This document shows, piece after piece, positions 1 through 6,182 of a stretch of 7,518 nucleotides of DNA. The stretch lies in assembly GCA_017995665.1 (NCBI GenBank), contig JAGOIM010000070.1, positions 1 to 7,518 on the forward strand, written 5' to 3'. Source of the stretch: Anaerolineaceae bacterium. Its GTDB lineage: Bacteria; Chloroflexota; Anaerolineae; Anaerolineales; Anaerolineaceae. The translations under genes and the position numbers were made by a program. Position 1 is the first letter of the stretch; every line of letters starts with the position of its first letter. The notes below the pieces were generated by a model. It was not told the DNA's origin. It saw nothing but the letters and a program-made list of their open reading frames with translations, and ran no database searches.

Positions 1-577
1 CATATCTCCCGCGAGGGACAGGTGTATTCTCAATGCCTTCAATCCCAGGGTAGGTAAAGGCATAGACGATAACTTCTCGTTCCTCATCCAAAATATTCAG
101 CGATGTAAGCTCTCGCCTGGAGAGAAAATTGCGCCCGTCAAGATTGATAAATTCTGCTGGTTCGTAATTTGAATGGGGTTGAACCCCGTAATTAAAGTAA
201 CAAGAAGGATATTGTTTGGAGAACAATGCTTTGAAGGTCCTGAAATTGGTCGGGTCCAGATTTCGATACTCCCAAATCTCCGGGTCATATTTAATTTTAG
301 AAGGCGGAAATAACCTTGGAAAGCTTTGTTGAAAAATTTTCAGTTGCTTTAAGCTCTCACCGGTCGAGGTGGAAAGCTGTTCATTAACATTCGGCGTGGA
401 ATTGGAGGGAGGGGTTGGTGACTGGATTGGGGAGCTTGTTTCAGTCAAATCGGTTGCAGTCATGCTCATTTCGGATGGATCTTCAATCAACTCAGTAGAC
501 CGAACGGAATCACATGCCGCAAAAAGAACTAAAACACAGAGCAGCAAGAAAATAGCGTTTAATTTAGTACTATTCAT
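1..577 (-). CDS. Putative lipoprotein of unknown function, C-terminus cut by window edge
   Basis: The reading frame runs open from an ATG at 577 to the window edge (192 codons), so only the N-terminus is seen. Residues 1-22 form a lipoprotein signal peptide: a short polar start with one Lys, a hydrophobic core at about 8-20, and a lipobox ending F-A-A-C with the lipidated Cys at residue 22. Residues about 30-75 are rich in Ser, Thr and Pro with many acidic residues, like a flexible tether. From about residue 76 the sequence looks globular, with many aromatic residues (a WEYRNLDP stretch near 102-109). I recognise no family. By its signal it should be exported and anchored to the outer face of the membrane. 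A GAGAGG-like ribosome binding site lies about 12 bases before the ATG, slightly far. It follows the aldolase terminator and so is probably transcribed alone, although no convincing promoter is visible in the short gap. The gene call is firm; the function is unknown. Confidence 0.8.
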   Translation of the reverse strand, partial: MNSTKLNAIFLLLCVLVLFAACDSVRSTELIEDPSEMSMTATDLTETSSPIQSPTPPSNSTPNVNEQLSTSTGESLKQLKIFQQSFPRLFPPSKIKYDPEIWEYRNLDPTNFRTFKALFSKQYPSCYFNYGVQPHSNYEPAEFINLDGRNFLSRRELTSLNILDEEREVIVYAFTYPGIEGIENTPVPRGRY

Positions 578-634
578 TGGACTGAATAACCTCTCTTAAA
601 TTGATGAAGGAGGTGCTTGTACAAAAGGAGATTG

Positions 635-672
635 AAAACAGGAAGCAAAATCATTCTTTTGCTTCCTGTTTT
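635..672 (-). terminator. Rho-independent terminator of the aldolase gene
   Basis: A perfect 16-bp inverted repeat (635-650 with 657-672) encloses a 6-base loop. Read on the minus strand, the stem has an A-run at its 5' base, a GC-containing centre (CAGGAAGC) and a T-run at its 3' base, which is the usual terminator design with the U-tract paired into the stem. It begins 19 bases after the aldolase stop codon. The symmetric A/T ends would also let it act in the other direction, but no plus-strand gene reads into it. Confidence 0.85.
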
Positions 673-690
673 ATCTTATCAATTAGTCCT

Positions 691-1641
691 TTAGTCCTTC
701 AAAAATTCACGAACGGAAGGTAATTGGCCGGCACTGCCGAGATAGTCGTTCTTTTGGGCAATGAATTTGGCGTATTCTTTCATGAAAACCTTACCCGGGT
801 CGCGTAAATCGAATTTCTCGGGATGATCGCGGAAGTATTCACGATGAACTCTCGTCCAAACCAAGCGGCCGTCGGTGTCGATGTTAATTTTGGTAACGCC
901 CAATTCGGCTGCATGGCGGAATTGAGTGGCATCCACGCCCTTGGCGCCTGCCAGTGTGCCACCGGCTTCATTGATGCGCATAACTTCTTCCTGGGGAACC
1001 GAGCTGGAGCCGTGCATAACCAGCGGGAATCCGGGCAAGCGGTTTTGGATTTCGGCTAAGACATCAAAATGCAAAGATTGCGTTCCGCTGAATTTGAAAG
1101 CGCCATGACTGGTGCCGATTGCTACGGCTAAGGAATCACAACCGCTGCGTTCAACGAACTCACGAGCTTGGTTGGGGTCGGTTAGCTTTGCGTCAGATTC
1201 GCTGACAGAGACGTGTTCTTCAACGCCACCGAGCATGCCGAGTTCGGCTTCAACCACGATGCCTTTGGCATGGGCTGCTTCAACAACGCGCCTGGTGATG
1301 GCGATGTTTTCTTCAAAAGGTTCACCGCTCGCGTCAATCATGACAGAGCTATAGAAACCGGAGTTGATACAATCGTAACAAGCGGCTTCGTCACCATGGT
1401 CGAGATGGACGGCGAAAATCGCCTCGGGATAGACATCATCCGCTGCGCGAATGAGTCCTTCGAGGAAGGCTTTGTTGGTGTAAGAGCGTGCGCCCTTGCT
1501 AATTTGAATAATAAATGGGGCTTGAGAATCGATGTTTCCTTGAAAGAGGCCGACAATCTGTTCAAGATTGTTGATATTGTAGGCGCCGATGGCATATTTG
1601 CCATAAGCATGTTCAAAGAGTTTTTTGGTTGTTACAATCAT
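691..1641 (-). CDS. fba: Class II (zinc) fructose-bisphosphate aldolase
   Basis: This 316-residue protein should cleave fructose 1,6-bisphosphate to dihydroxyacetone phosphate and glyceraldehyde 3-phosphate (and the reverse) in cytosolic glycolysis and gluconeogenesis. The TIM-barrel landmarks of class II aldolases are in order: AYNINN near 20-25; HLDHG at 79-83, with the catalytic Asp81 and zinc ligand His82; Glu133 in VEAELG; GTSHG at 176-180 with zinc ligand His179; HGSSSVP at 210-216 with zinc ligand His210; and the phosphate-binding NIDTD at 253-257. Length is normal for the family. The ATG at 1641 is chosen over a 26-codon upstream extension to 1719: an AAGGAG site lies 6 bases before it, and a TATAAT box lies inside the longer version. 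The gene has its own promoter and terminator. A relative acting on another ketose bisphosphate (tagatose type) cannot be excluded from sequence alone, but the fructose enzyme is most likely. Confidence 0.93.
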   Translation of the reverse strand: MIVTTKKLFEHAYGKYAIGAYNINNLEQIVGLFQGNIDSQAPFIIQISKGARSYTNKAFLEGLIRAADDVYPEAIFAVHLDHGDEAACYDCINSGFYSSVMIDASGEPFEENIAITRRVVEAAHAKGIVVEAELGMLGGVEEHVSVSESDAKLTDPNQAREFVERSGCDSLAVAIGTSHGAFKFSGTQSLHFDVLAEIQNRLPGFPLVMHGSSSVPQEEVMRINEAGGTLAGAKGVDATQFRHAAELGVTKINIDTDGRLVWTRVHREYFRDHPEKFDLRDPGKVFMKEYAKFIAQKNDYLGSAGQLPSVREFLKD

Positions 1642-1647
1642 TAGTGA

Positions 1648-1675
1648 CTCCTTACTAAGGTTTTTTAATATTATA
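1648..1675 (-). promoter_or_regulatory. Aldolase promoter -10 box and ribosome binding site
   Basis: On the minus strand a perfect TATAAT (1670-1675) is followed by a leader of about 20 bases and a consensus AAGGAG (1648-1653), 6 bases before the ATG. No good -35 box is seen at 16-18 bp spacing. The ribosome binding site is embedded in an 11-base near-perfect dyad (1650-1660, CCTTA-G-TAAGG), whose arms are too close together to form a hairpin. This arrangement settles the aldolase start at 1641. Confidence 0.6.
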
Positions 1676-1757
1676 CTCCCTTGCCTCGATAATAAAACTT
1701 GTGTATCTGATTTCAGCAATTCTCATTTTGCAACTGCCTTAATCTGATCACAATGCT

Positions 1758-1815
1758 AAGGGTGGGTCTCGTTAAGTTAGGGATTATTGAGCATTCGTGT
1801 TTGGGACCCACCCTT
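1758..1815. repeat. Intergenic inverted repeat with 11-bp perfect arms
   Basis: The arms AAGGGTGGGTC (1758-1768) and GACCCACCCTT (1805-1815) are exact reverse complements. The pairing can extend inward by a G-T and a C-G pair, leaving a loop of about 32 bases. There is no T-run after either arm, so it is a poor classical terminator, though it lies between the 3' end of the glycosyltransferase gene and the aldolase promoter. The G/C-rich arms contrast with the A/T-rich surroundings. It could be a REP-like or miniature mobile element, an attenuating hairpin, or a factor-dependent terminator. Only one copy is in the window. Confidence 0.6.
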
Positions 1816-1858
1816 ACCCTCGTATAAATAATGCAAGAATCAAGGATTAATTCTTCAT

Positions 1859-3052
1859 TTATTCAAGAGCTTTTTGATAAATCTCCCTTAATTTCTGCGA
1901 AAAAACGTCCGGGTCGTGCATTTCGCGAATGCGCTGTAAAGCTTTGAGGGCTTTAGGATAAATGCTCGACGGGTCTTTCAAAATATTACGCAAGATAGCT
2001 TCTAAACCGTCCTGAATCTGTTGCGACAGATGTGCCCGTTCTTCAGGAGTGCTATAAAGCGCTTCGCCCATTTCGTTTTTGGGAACCCGAATCAACCAGC
2101 CGCATTCCGTATTGTTAATTTCGGGAAGGGCGCGAATATCAGTTGAAATCACCGGTAATCCGCAGGCTTGGGCTTCTAAAACTGAAAAACCGTAGCTATC
2201 GGCATAAGTTGGCAAAAGTCCTATATCGCAGGTTTTCATCAAAGTCAAAACTTCAGCTTGAGGTAATGATGGATAGTACTCAATCCAATCTGAATGTTCC
2301 TGGATAAAGTTGCTTGCCCAATCCAAGTCTTCCTGAGTTTCTTTTGCGGCATAATCATCCATTTTTAGCGAACTAACCAAAACTAATTTGAGATTTGCTT
2401 TTTCTTCGCGAATGAGTTTATCGAAAGCGCGCAAAATCTCTTTGCCTCCCTTACGGAAAAAGCCACTTCCAACCAAAATTAATCGAATGGGATGCCGTTC
2501 GTCATAATCACGACGGATAGCTTGATCAACCAAAACTTCTTGAGGGGGATGGATAACAATCATTTTTTTGCGAATGGTTTCCTGATCTTCATAGGGAAGC
2601 TCCAACAGCAAATCGGATTGCATCAAAGCAGTAGCTTGTGACAAGGCAATGATTTTTTTACAGTAAGGTGACTTGAGTGCATCAAAACCACGTTGAAGTT
2701 TGACTGTCATCTTTATAGGGTTTTTCGTTTTGCCATGATAGCGCTGCATCAGCTCAGAAAAACGAGGGACAATTGTTTCGAAAGTTGTCAACCAGGGCTT
2801 ATGACCGTAACTTATTCCATTGAATAGATGAATGAGGTCAACCCTGTTTAGGTCATAATCTTCAAATTGGTTGTTTAAATCAAAGGTGTCAAAAAGTGCT
2901 TTAGTGCTTCGGCGATTAATAGCCAAAGCAAACCTGCGGCGAAAACTAAAAAGGTCTTCAACCGGCACATATTCTGCTTCAGGAAGTTTATAAAGAATAT
3001 TACGCAAATATGGGTAATATTCAAAACGATATTTAAGTACGCCAATTTTCAT
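1859..3052 (-). CDS. GT4-type (GT-B fold) glycosyltransferase
   Basis: This 397-residue protein should transfer a sugar from a nucleotide sugar to an unknown acceptor, as glycosyltransferase family 1/4 proteins do in glycolipid, polysaccharide or cell-surface synthesis. The C-terminal Rossmann half is clear: a VGSGFFRKGG loop at 194-203, a YPSLPQAEV segment at 260-268 (the usual step before the donor site), and a donor-binding block at about 285-305 ending LEAQACGLPVIST. The retaining-enzyme E-x7-E motif is present as D-x7-E (Asp285, Glu293), a conservative change at its first acidic residue. The N-terminal half (1-170) is divergent and lacks the usual Gly-rich loop near the start, so the acceptor cannot be guessed. 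There is no signal peptide or membrane helix, so it is cytosolic or peripheral. The ATG at 3052 opens with a typical beta strand (MKIGVLKY). No sugar-polymer cluster surrounds it. Superfamily is confident; substrate is unknown. Confidence 0.88.
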   Translation of the reverse strand: MKIGVLKYRFEYYPYLRNILYKLPEAEYVPVEDLFSFRRRFALAINRRSTKALFDTFDLNNQFEDYDLNRVDLIHLFNGISYGHKPWLTTFETIVPRFSELMQRYHGKTKNPIKMTVKLQRGFDALKSPYCKKIIALSQATALMQSDLLLELPYEDQETIRKKMIVIHPPQEVLVDQAIRRDYDERHPIRLILVGSGFFRKGGKEILRAFDKLIREEKANLKLVLVSSLKMDDYAAKETQEDLDWASNFIQEHSDWIEYYPSLPQAEVLTLMKTCDIGLLPTYADSYGFSVLEAQACGLPVISTDIRALPEINNTECGWLIRVPKNEMGEALYSTPEERAHLSQQIQDGLEAILRNILKDPSSIYPKALKALQRIREMHDPDVFSQKLREIYQKALE

Positions 3053-3058
3053 GTTTTG

Positions 3059-3084
3059 ATTATACCCCTGGCTAAGAAAGTCAA
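3059..3084 (-). promoter_or_regulatory. Promoter of the glycosyltransferase gene, very close to its ATG
   Basis: On the minus strand a perfect TATAAT (3059-3064) stands only 6 bases before the ATG at 3052. A TTGACT box (3079-3084) lies upstream at a short 14-bp spacing. With initiation about 7 bases after the -10 box, the transcript would begin at or next to the A of the ATG. The only purine-rich stretch, AGGGG, is about 12 bases from the ATG and lies upstream of the -10 box, so it would not be transcribed. Confidence 0.5.
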
Positions 3085-3121
3085 AAAATGGGGGTTGCGG
3101 GCAGTAATTCAGGCTTGTAAT

Positions 3122-3156
3122 AATAATGCCAGCTGAAAAATTTAGCTGGCATTATT
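3122..3156 (-). terminator. Rho-independent terminator of the FGGY kinase gene
   Basis: Perfect 13-bp arms (3122-3134 and 3144-3156; core GCCAGCT/AGCTGGC) are extended inward by a G-T and two A-T pairs to a 3-base loop. On the minus strand it lies 27 bases after the kinase stop codon and is followed by a T-rich ATTATTATTA tract. It separates the kinase transcript from the glycosyltransferase promoter. Confidence 0.8.
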
Positions 3157-3183
3157 TTAATGACGACCGAAGCCTGGTTTCTG

Positions 3184-4743
3184 TTAATCCATTGGTGGAT
3201 AGCCGGTGACAGCCTGAATTTCTGCGTATAGCGGTGACAGGCGACCGTACATTTTTAGATAAACACGGTGATACAAGTCATCGTAAATTTTATGGTTTTC
3301 CGGTTCAGGATGGAAACTGGCGCTAACTCTCGTCATTTTTGCGACCGCTACTTCAAAAGAAGGATGCAAGCCTAAGCCAACTGCCAGATCAATCGCAGCA
3401 CCCAAACCGCTTGCTTCAAAAACATGCGGACGGCTGATGGTCATGCCAAAGGTGTCGGCGGTCAATTGCATTGCGGCATCACTTTGCGAACCCCCACCGG
3501 CAATCCGAACTTCGGTAATGGGAACGTTGGTCCGTTGGCTGGTTCTTTCGGCGCCTTCTCTAAGTGCATATGCCAAACCTTCCAATATTGCCCGATAAAT
3601 ATGGGCACGCGTGTGCACGCTTCCAAAGCCGATTATCGCTCCTTTAGCATCCGGTCCGGGCGATTTCAAACCCGGTGCCCAATAGGGTTGAACAGTCAAA
3701 CCCAGCGAACCGGCAGGTACTGAATGAATCAAATTGTCAAAGAGTTGTTCGGCTTTAATTCCGCGCTCCTTGGCAAGGCGTTGTTCGTTTTGCCCAAATT
3801 CTCTCAAGAACCAAGAAACCATCCAATAGCCTCTGAATAGTTGCGTTTCGAGAGAATAATAACCCGGAACAGCAGAGGGGTAAGGGGGAATCAGCGGAAC
3901 AACTTCTGTGTATTTTTTGTTGGTGGTGTTGATTGTCGCTGCAGTGCCATAAGAGAGGCAACAAACGTTTGGTTCGAGCCCGCCTGAACCCAAAACTTCG
4001 CAAGCCTTGTCGCTTGCTGCGGCAATCACCGGTAAACCCTCCGGAATGCCGGTTTCTTCAGCCGCTTTAGGGGTAATTTCGCCTAAGAGCGCGCTTGGTG
4101 GGACTAAATCGACCAATTTTTCGGGTTCAACCGGTATGGCTATCGCCTTCCAATCGTTTTTGCTGGCCCATTTATGTCTTTTAAAATCGAAAGGCAGATG
4201 TCCAACCTGATTGGCAACCGAATCGATAAATTTATCGACCATCCGGCAGGTTAGATATCCGGAAAGTAATACTAACTTATGGGTTTTCTCCCAAATTTCG
4301 GGTTGATTGGTTCGAATCCAATTGGCTTTTGCTTCAGATTGAAGATAACGGACTGTGCCGGTCATCCCGGTTAGCGCAAAGCCAAGCCCCCAAAGACCGC
4401 CAACTTTCGGCAGACCTGATGTTCGTCGTTGATCCGACCAATGGATAGCGGGTCGGACTGGCTGGCCATCTTTGCCGAGGTTTATCATAACATTTCGCTG
4501 GCAGGTAACAGCCACGCCTGCGATTTGCGTTTTGTCAACCCCTTCAACCAGCCAAAGCTTCTGACAAGCCTCGCAAAGGCTTTCCCAAAACTTTTCCGGC
4601 TCAATTTCAACCCAGCCATGTTTGGCAGCCGAATATGGAGCGACAGGAATTTGGGTCTTAAAAAGCAAATTACCATCTAAATCGAATATCAACGCCCGCG
4701 TTGATTGGGTGCCCATGTCAATTGCCAGCAGTTTATCTTTCAT
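3184..4743 (-). CDS. FGGY-family carbohydrate kinase, substrate unknown
   Basis: This 519-residue cytosolic enzyme should phosphorylate a sugar or polyol with ATP. The two actin-like halves of the family are complete. The N-terminal phosphate-1 motif is IDMGTQSTR (8-16, Asp9). A substrate-facing segment WSDQRR lies at 102-107. The catalytic base is Asp245 in AASDKACE, followed by the phosphate-2 motif SYGTAA at 264-269. FGGY signature 2 lies near 373-392 (GFGSVHTRAHIYRAILEGLA), the adenosine motif IAGGGSQSD at 414-422, and a closing EASGLGAAI at 443-451. Length is normal (about 480-530). The ATG at 4743 is the first possible in-frame start, because a TAG stop directly precedes it; the AGGAGG site is unusually far, 13 bases away. 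It faces the PHP gene across a divergent gap and has its own terminator. Xylulokinase, glycerol kinase and gluconate kinase relatives share all these motifs, and no transporter or isomerase neighbour narrows the choice. Confidence 0.92.
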   Translation of the reverse strand: MKDKLLAIDMGTQSTRALIFDLDGNLLFKTQIPVAPYSAAKHGWVEIEPEKFWESLCEACQKLWLVEGVDKTQIAGVAVTCQRNVMINLGKDGQPVRPAIHWSDQRRTSGLPKVGGLWGLGFALTGMTGTVRYLQSEAKANWIRTNQPEIWEKTHKLVLLSGYLTCRMVDKFIDSVANQVGHLPFDFKRHKWASKNDWKAIAIPVEPEKLVDLVPPSALLGEITPKAAEETGIPEGLPVIAAASDKACEVLGSGGLEPNVCCLSYGTAATINTTNKKYTEVVPLIPPYPSAVPGYYSLETQLFRGYWMVSWFLREFGQNEQRLAKERGIKAEQLFDNLIHSVPAGSLGLTVQPYWAPGLKSPGPDAKGAIIGFGSVHTRAHIYRAILEGLAYALREGAERTSQRTNVPITEVRIAGGGSQSDAAMQLTADTFGMTISRPHVFEASGLGAAIDLAVGLGLHPSFEVAVAKMTRVSASFHPEPENHKIYDDLYHRVYLKMYGRLSPLYAEIQAVTGYPPMD

Positions 4744-4811
4744 CTATACTTCGAAGCCTCCTGCCCAAGCTTAATTAATTGGGCTGAAAATATAACACCA
4801 GGTTTACCAGC

Positions 4812-4840
4812 AATATACATAAGCAATTTTTGGAAGTTAA
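4812..4840 (-). promoter_or_regulatory. Possible promoter of the FGGY kinase gene
   Basis: On the minus strand a TTAACT -35-like box (4835-4840) and a TATATT -10-like box (4812-4817) are separated by 17 bp. This would give a leader of about 60 bases containing the AGGAGG site and a small inverted repeat (GCCCAA/TTGGGC) before it. The match is moderate in A/T-rich sequence, where such boxes arise by chance. Confidence 0.35.
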
Positions 4841-4856
4841 AGGTCTTAATAGCTAG

Positions 4857-4884
4857 GAGCGGGGAGCAGTGAGCGGGGAGCGGG
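4857..4884. repeat. Short G-rich tandem repeat
   Basis: GAGCGGGGAGC occurs exactly at 4857-4867 and 4871-4881, separated by AGT (14-base period), and a third partial unit GAGCGGG follows at 4878-4884. The tract is strongly purine-rich on the plus strand and stands out from its surroundings. It lies about 75 bases before the PHP gene, upstream of that gene's promoter. It may be a slippage-prone or dispersed intergenic repeat. Confidence 0.65.
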
Positions 4885-4925
4885 AAATCGCGATATTAGT
4901 CGGATTGAAAACGAGCGACTTGGCG

Positions 4926-4953
4926 TTGATCCGGTCTTTCCGTGAAGTATAAT
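4926..4953 (+). promoter_or_regulatory. Promoter of the PHP gene, probably giving a leaderless mRNA
   Basis: TTGATC (4926-4931), a 16-bp spacer and a perfect TATAAT (4948-4953) form a good housekeeping-type promoter. Only 8 bases separate the -10 box from the ATG at 4962, so transcription should begin at about 4960-4962. No Shine-Dalgarno sequence fits between the expected start and the ATG. Confidence 0.6.
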
Positions 4954-4961
4954 ATTTCATC

Positions 4962-6029
4962 ATGACCGAAGAGTTAATCATCGCCCTTCATATGCACACG
5001 AACTATTCCGACGGCAACGGGCTTCACAAAGACCTCGCCGAAGCCGGCTTGGATGCCGGGGTGGATGCTTTGCTTGTTTCTGACCACAATTGCCTGGTTC
5101 AGGGGATGGACGGCTACCACCAACGCGGGAAACAACGCCTGCTGATGCTGGTTGGCGAAGAGATTCATAACCAAACCTTGCCCGAAGGCGGTAATCATCT
5201 TTTGGTTTTTGGTCATAAGCAAGAGCTTTCCCGTTATGCACCCGAACCGCAAAAACTAATCGACCAGGCTAACGGGGTCGGTGCGCTTTCTTTCATCGCC
5301 CATCCAATCGAAGATACGCTGCCTGCTTTTGGCGAAGGCGATTTCGGCTGGCGCGATTGGTCGGTCAAAGCCTATACCGGTATAGAGCTTTGGAACCAAT
5401 TGAGCGAGTTCAAAACTCGTTCTCAAACACTGCCAAAAGCTGGTTTTAACGTGCTTTTCCCAAAATTCATGTCCCAGGGTCCTCTCGAAGCGACGCTCAA
5501 ACTTTGGGATGAGCTTCTGCTCACTTCCAAACGACCGGTGGTTGCTGTGGCAGGGGTGGATGCACACAATTTAATGAAGCAGTTTGGGCCAATACGCGTT
5601 TTCGTTTACCCCTTTGCTTTTCATTTTAAATCCATCCGCACACACATTCTCACCCCAAGCAAACTGAGCGGCGAAATCAACAGCGATCGCGCGATGATTT
5701 TGGACGCCCTGCGCATGGGGCACGCTTTTTGCGCTTACGACCTGCCTCATCCAACAGACGGTTTTCGCTTCACCTGCAACACCAACGATGGCACTTTTAT
5801 GATGGGCGATACGGTTCAGGCGGAATCGGGCTTGACCTTCCAGGCTCGCTTACCCTTGCGCACCCACGTCCGCTTAATTAAGGATGGTGTGGTGATCAAA
5901 GAACATCAGGACCGCGAAGTGCTCACCTATTTGACCAAAGAGCCGGGGATCTATCGGGTGGAGGTTTACATCGACTACCTCAACCGCCACCGCGGCTGGA
6001 TTTTCAGCAATCCCATTTATGCCATTTAA
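4962..6029 (+). CDS. PHP-domain metal-dependent hydrolase, CehA/McbA-like
   Basis: This 355-residue protein is probably a cytosolic phosphoesterase or hydrolase; the substrate is unknown. PHP metal-binding motifs appear in order: HMHTNYSDG at 10-18 (His10, His12, Asp17); SDHN at 40-43 (Asp41, His42); GEEIH at 65-69; NH at 78-79; AHP at 113-115; IELWN at 141-145; and GVDAHN at 198-203 (Asp200, His202). All expected ligands are present, so it should be active. Residues about 265-352 form a separate, beta-strand-rich segment ending SNPIYAI, the type of C-terminal domain seen in CehA/McbA-like metallohydrolases. There is no signal peptide. The ATG at 4962 lies just after a promoter -10 box, and the first PHP histidine is at residue 10, so no earlier start is needed. 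Codons look richer in G+C than in the glycosyltransferase and VTC genes. It points the same way as the VTC gene but is 153 bp upstream, so shared function is uncertain. Confidence 0.88.
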   Translation: MTEELIIALHMHTNYSDGNGLHKDLAEAGLDAGVDALLVSDHNCLVQGMDGYHQRGKQRLLMLVGEEIHNQTLPEGGNHLLVFGHKQELSRYAPEPQKLIDQANGVGALSFIAHPIEDTLPAFGEGDFGWRDWSVKAYTGIELWNQLSEFKTRSQTLPKAGFNVLFPKFMSQGPLEATLKLWDELLLTSKRPVVAVAGVDAHNLMKQFGPIRVFVYPFAFHFKSIRTHILTPSKLSGEINSDRAMILDALRMGHAFCAYDLPHPTDGFRFTCNTNDGTFMMGDTVQAESGLTFQARLPLRTHVRLIKDGVVIKEHQDREVLTYLTKEPGIYRVEVYIDYLNRHRGWIFSNPIYAI

Positions 6030-6083
6030 CAAAATTTAAGACAGGAAGCATCGAGTGGAGTCGGGGGAAAGCATCTAAATATC

Positions 6084-6109
6084 TGCGTCAATATTGCGTA
6101 AATTATGCA
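6084..6109. promoter_or_regulatory. Operator-like repeats upstream of the VTC-DUF4956 genes
   Basis: TGCGT occurs at 6084-6088 and again at 6095-6099, an 11-base (one helical turn) period. The second copy also forms the left arm of a 15-base near-palindrome, 6095-6109 (TGCgTAA-A-TTAtGCA, one mismatched pair). It lies 35 bases upstream of a TATTAT -10-like box (6144-6149) that has no good -35 partner. This fits an activator or repressor site, but no regulator gene is present to tie it to. Confidence 0.3.
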
Positions 6110-6155
6110 CACTCTTTTCGGGGAAATCTTTCGTCGCATAGTTTATTATCTCTTC

Positions 6156-6172
6156 AGCAAGGATTTCTTGCT
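6156..6172 (+). promoter_or_regulatory. Small hairpin beside the VTC ribosome binding site
   Basis: AGCAAG (6156-6161) and CTTGCT (6167-6172) are perfect 6-bp arms around a 5-base loop. The hairpin ends 2 bases before the AGGAGA ribosome binding site (6175-6180). It has no T-run and is too short for a strong terminator, so it may influence ribosome access or transcript stability. Confidence 0.35.
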
Positions 6173-6182
6173 TTAGGAGATT

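Noticed and set aside
369..599. 76-codon plus-strand open frame
   Set aside because: It is antisense to the lipoprotein signal peptide and tether and has no ribosome binding site or family features.
1213..1644. 143-codon plus-strand open frame opposite the aldolase
   Set aside because: It lies wholly antisense to a clear aldolase frame, has no family features, and several other antisense frames cover the same region.
1642..1719. 26-residue N-terminal extension of the aldolase
   Set aside because: It lacks a ribosome binding site, overlaps the TATAAT box, and precedes the normal family N-terminus.
1835..1855. Possible terminator hairpin just after the glycosyltransferase gene
   Set aside because: The arms AAGAAT/ATTCTT are only 6 bp, A/T-rich and without a T-run, too weak to call.
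4857..4884. Intramolecular G-quadruplex
   Set aside because: Only three runs of three or more G are present, so a standard three-tier quadruplex is not supported.
5256..5567. 103-codon minus-strand open frame inside the PHP gene
   Set aside because: It lies antisense to conserved PHP motifs and shows no recognisable protein features.
6035..6077. Near-repeat GGAAGCATC / GGAAAGCATC after the PHP gene
   Set aside because: The copies are short, imperfect and not linked to any structure; chance is a sufficient explanation. No terminator for the PHP gene was found here either.
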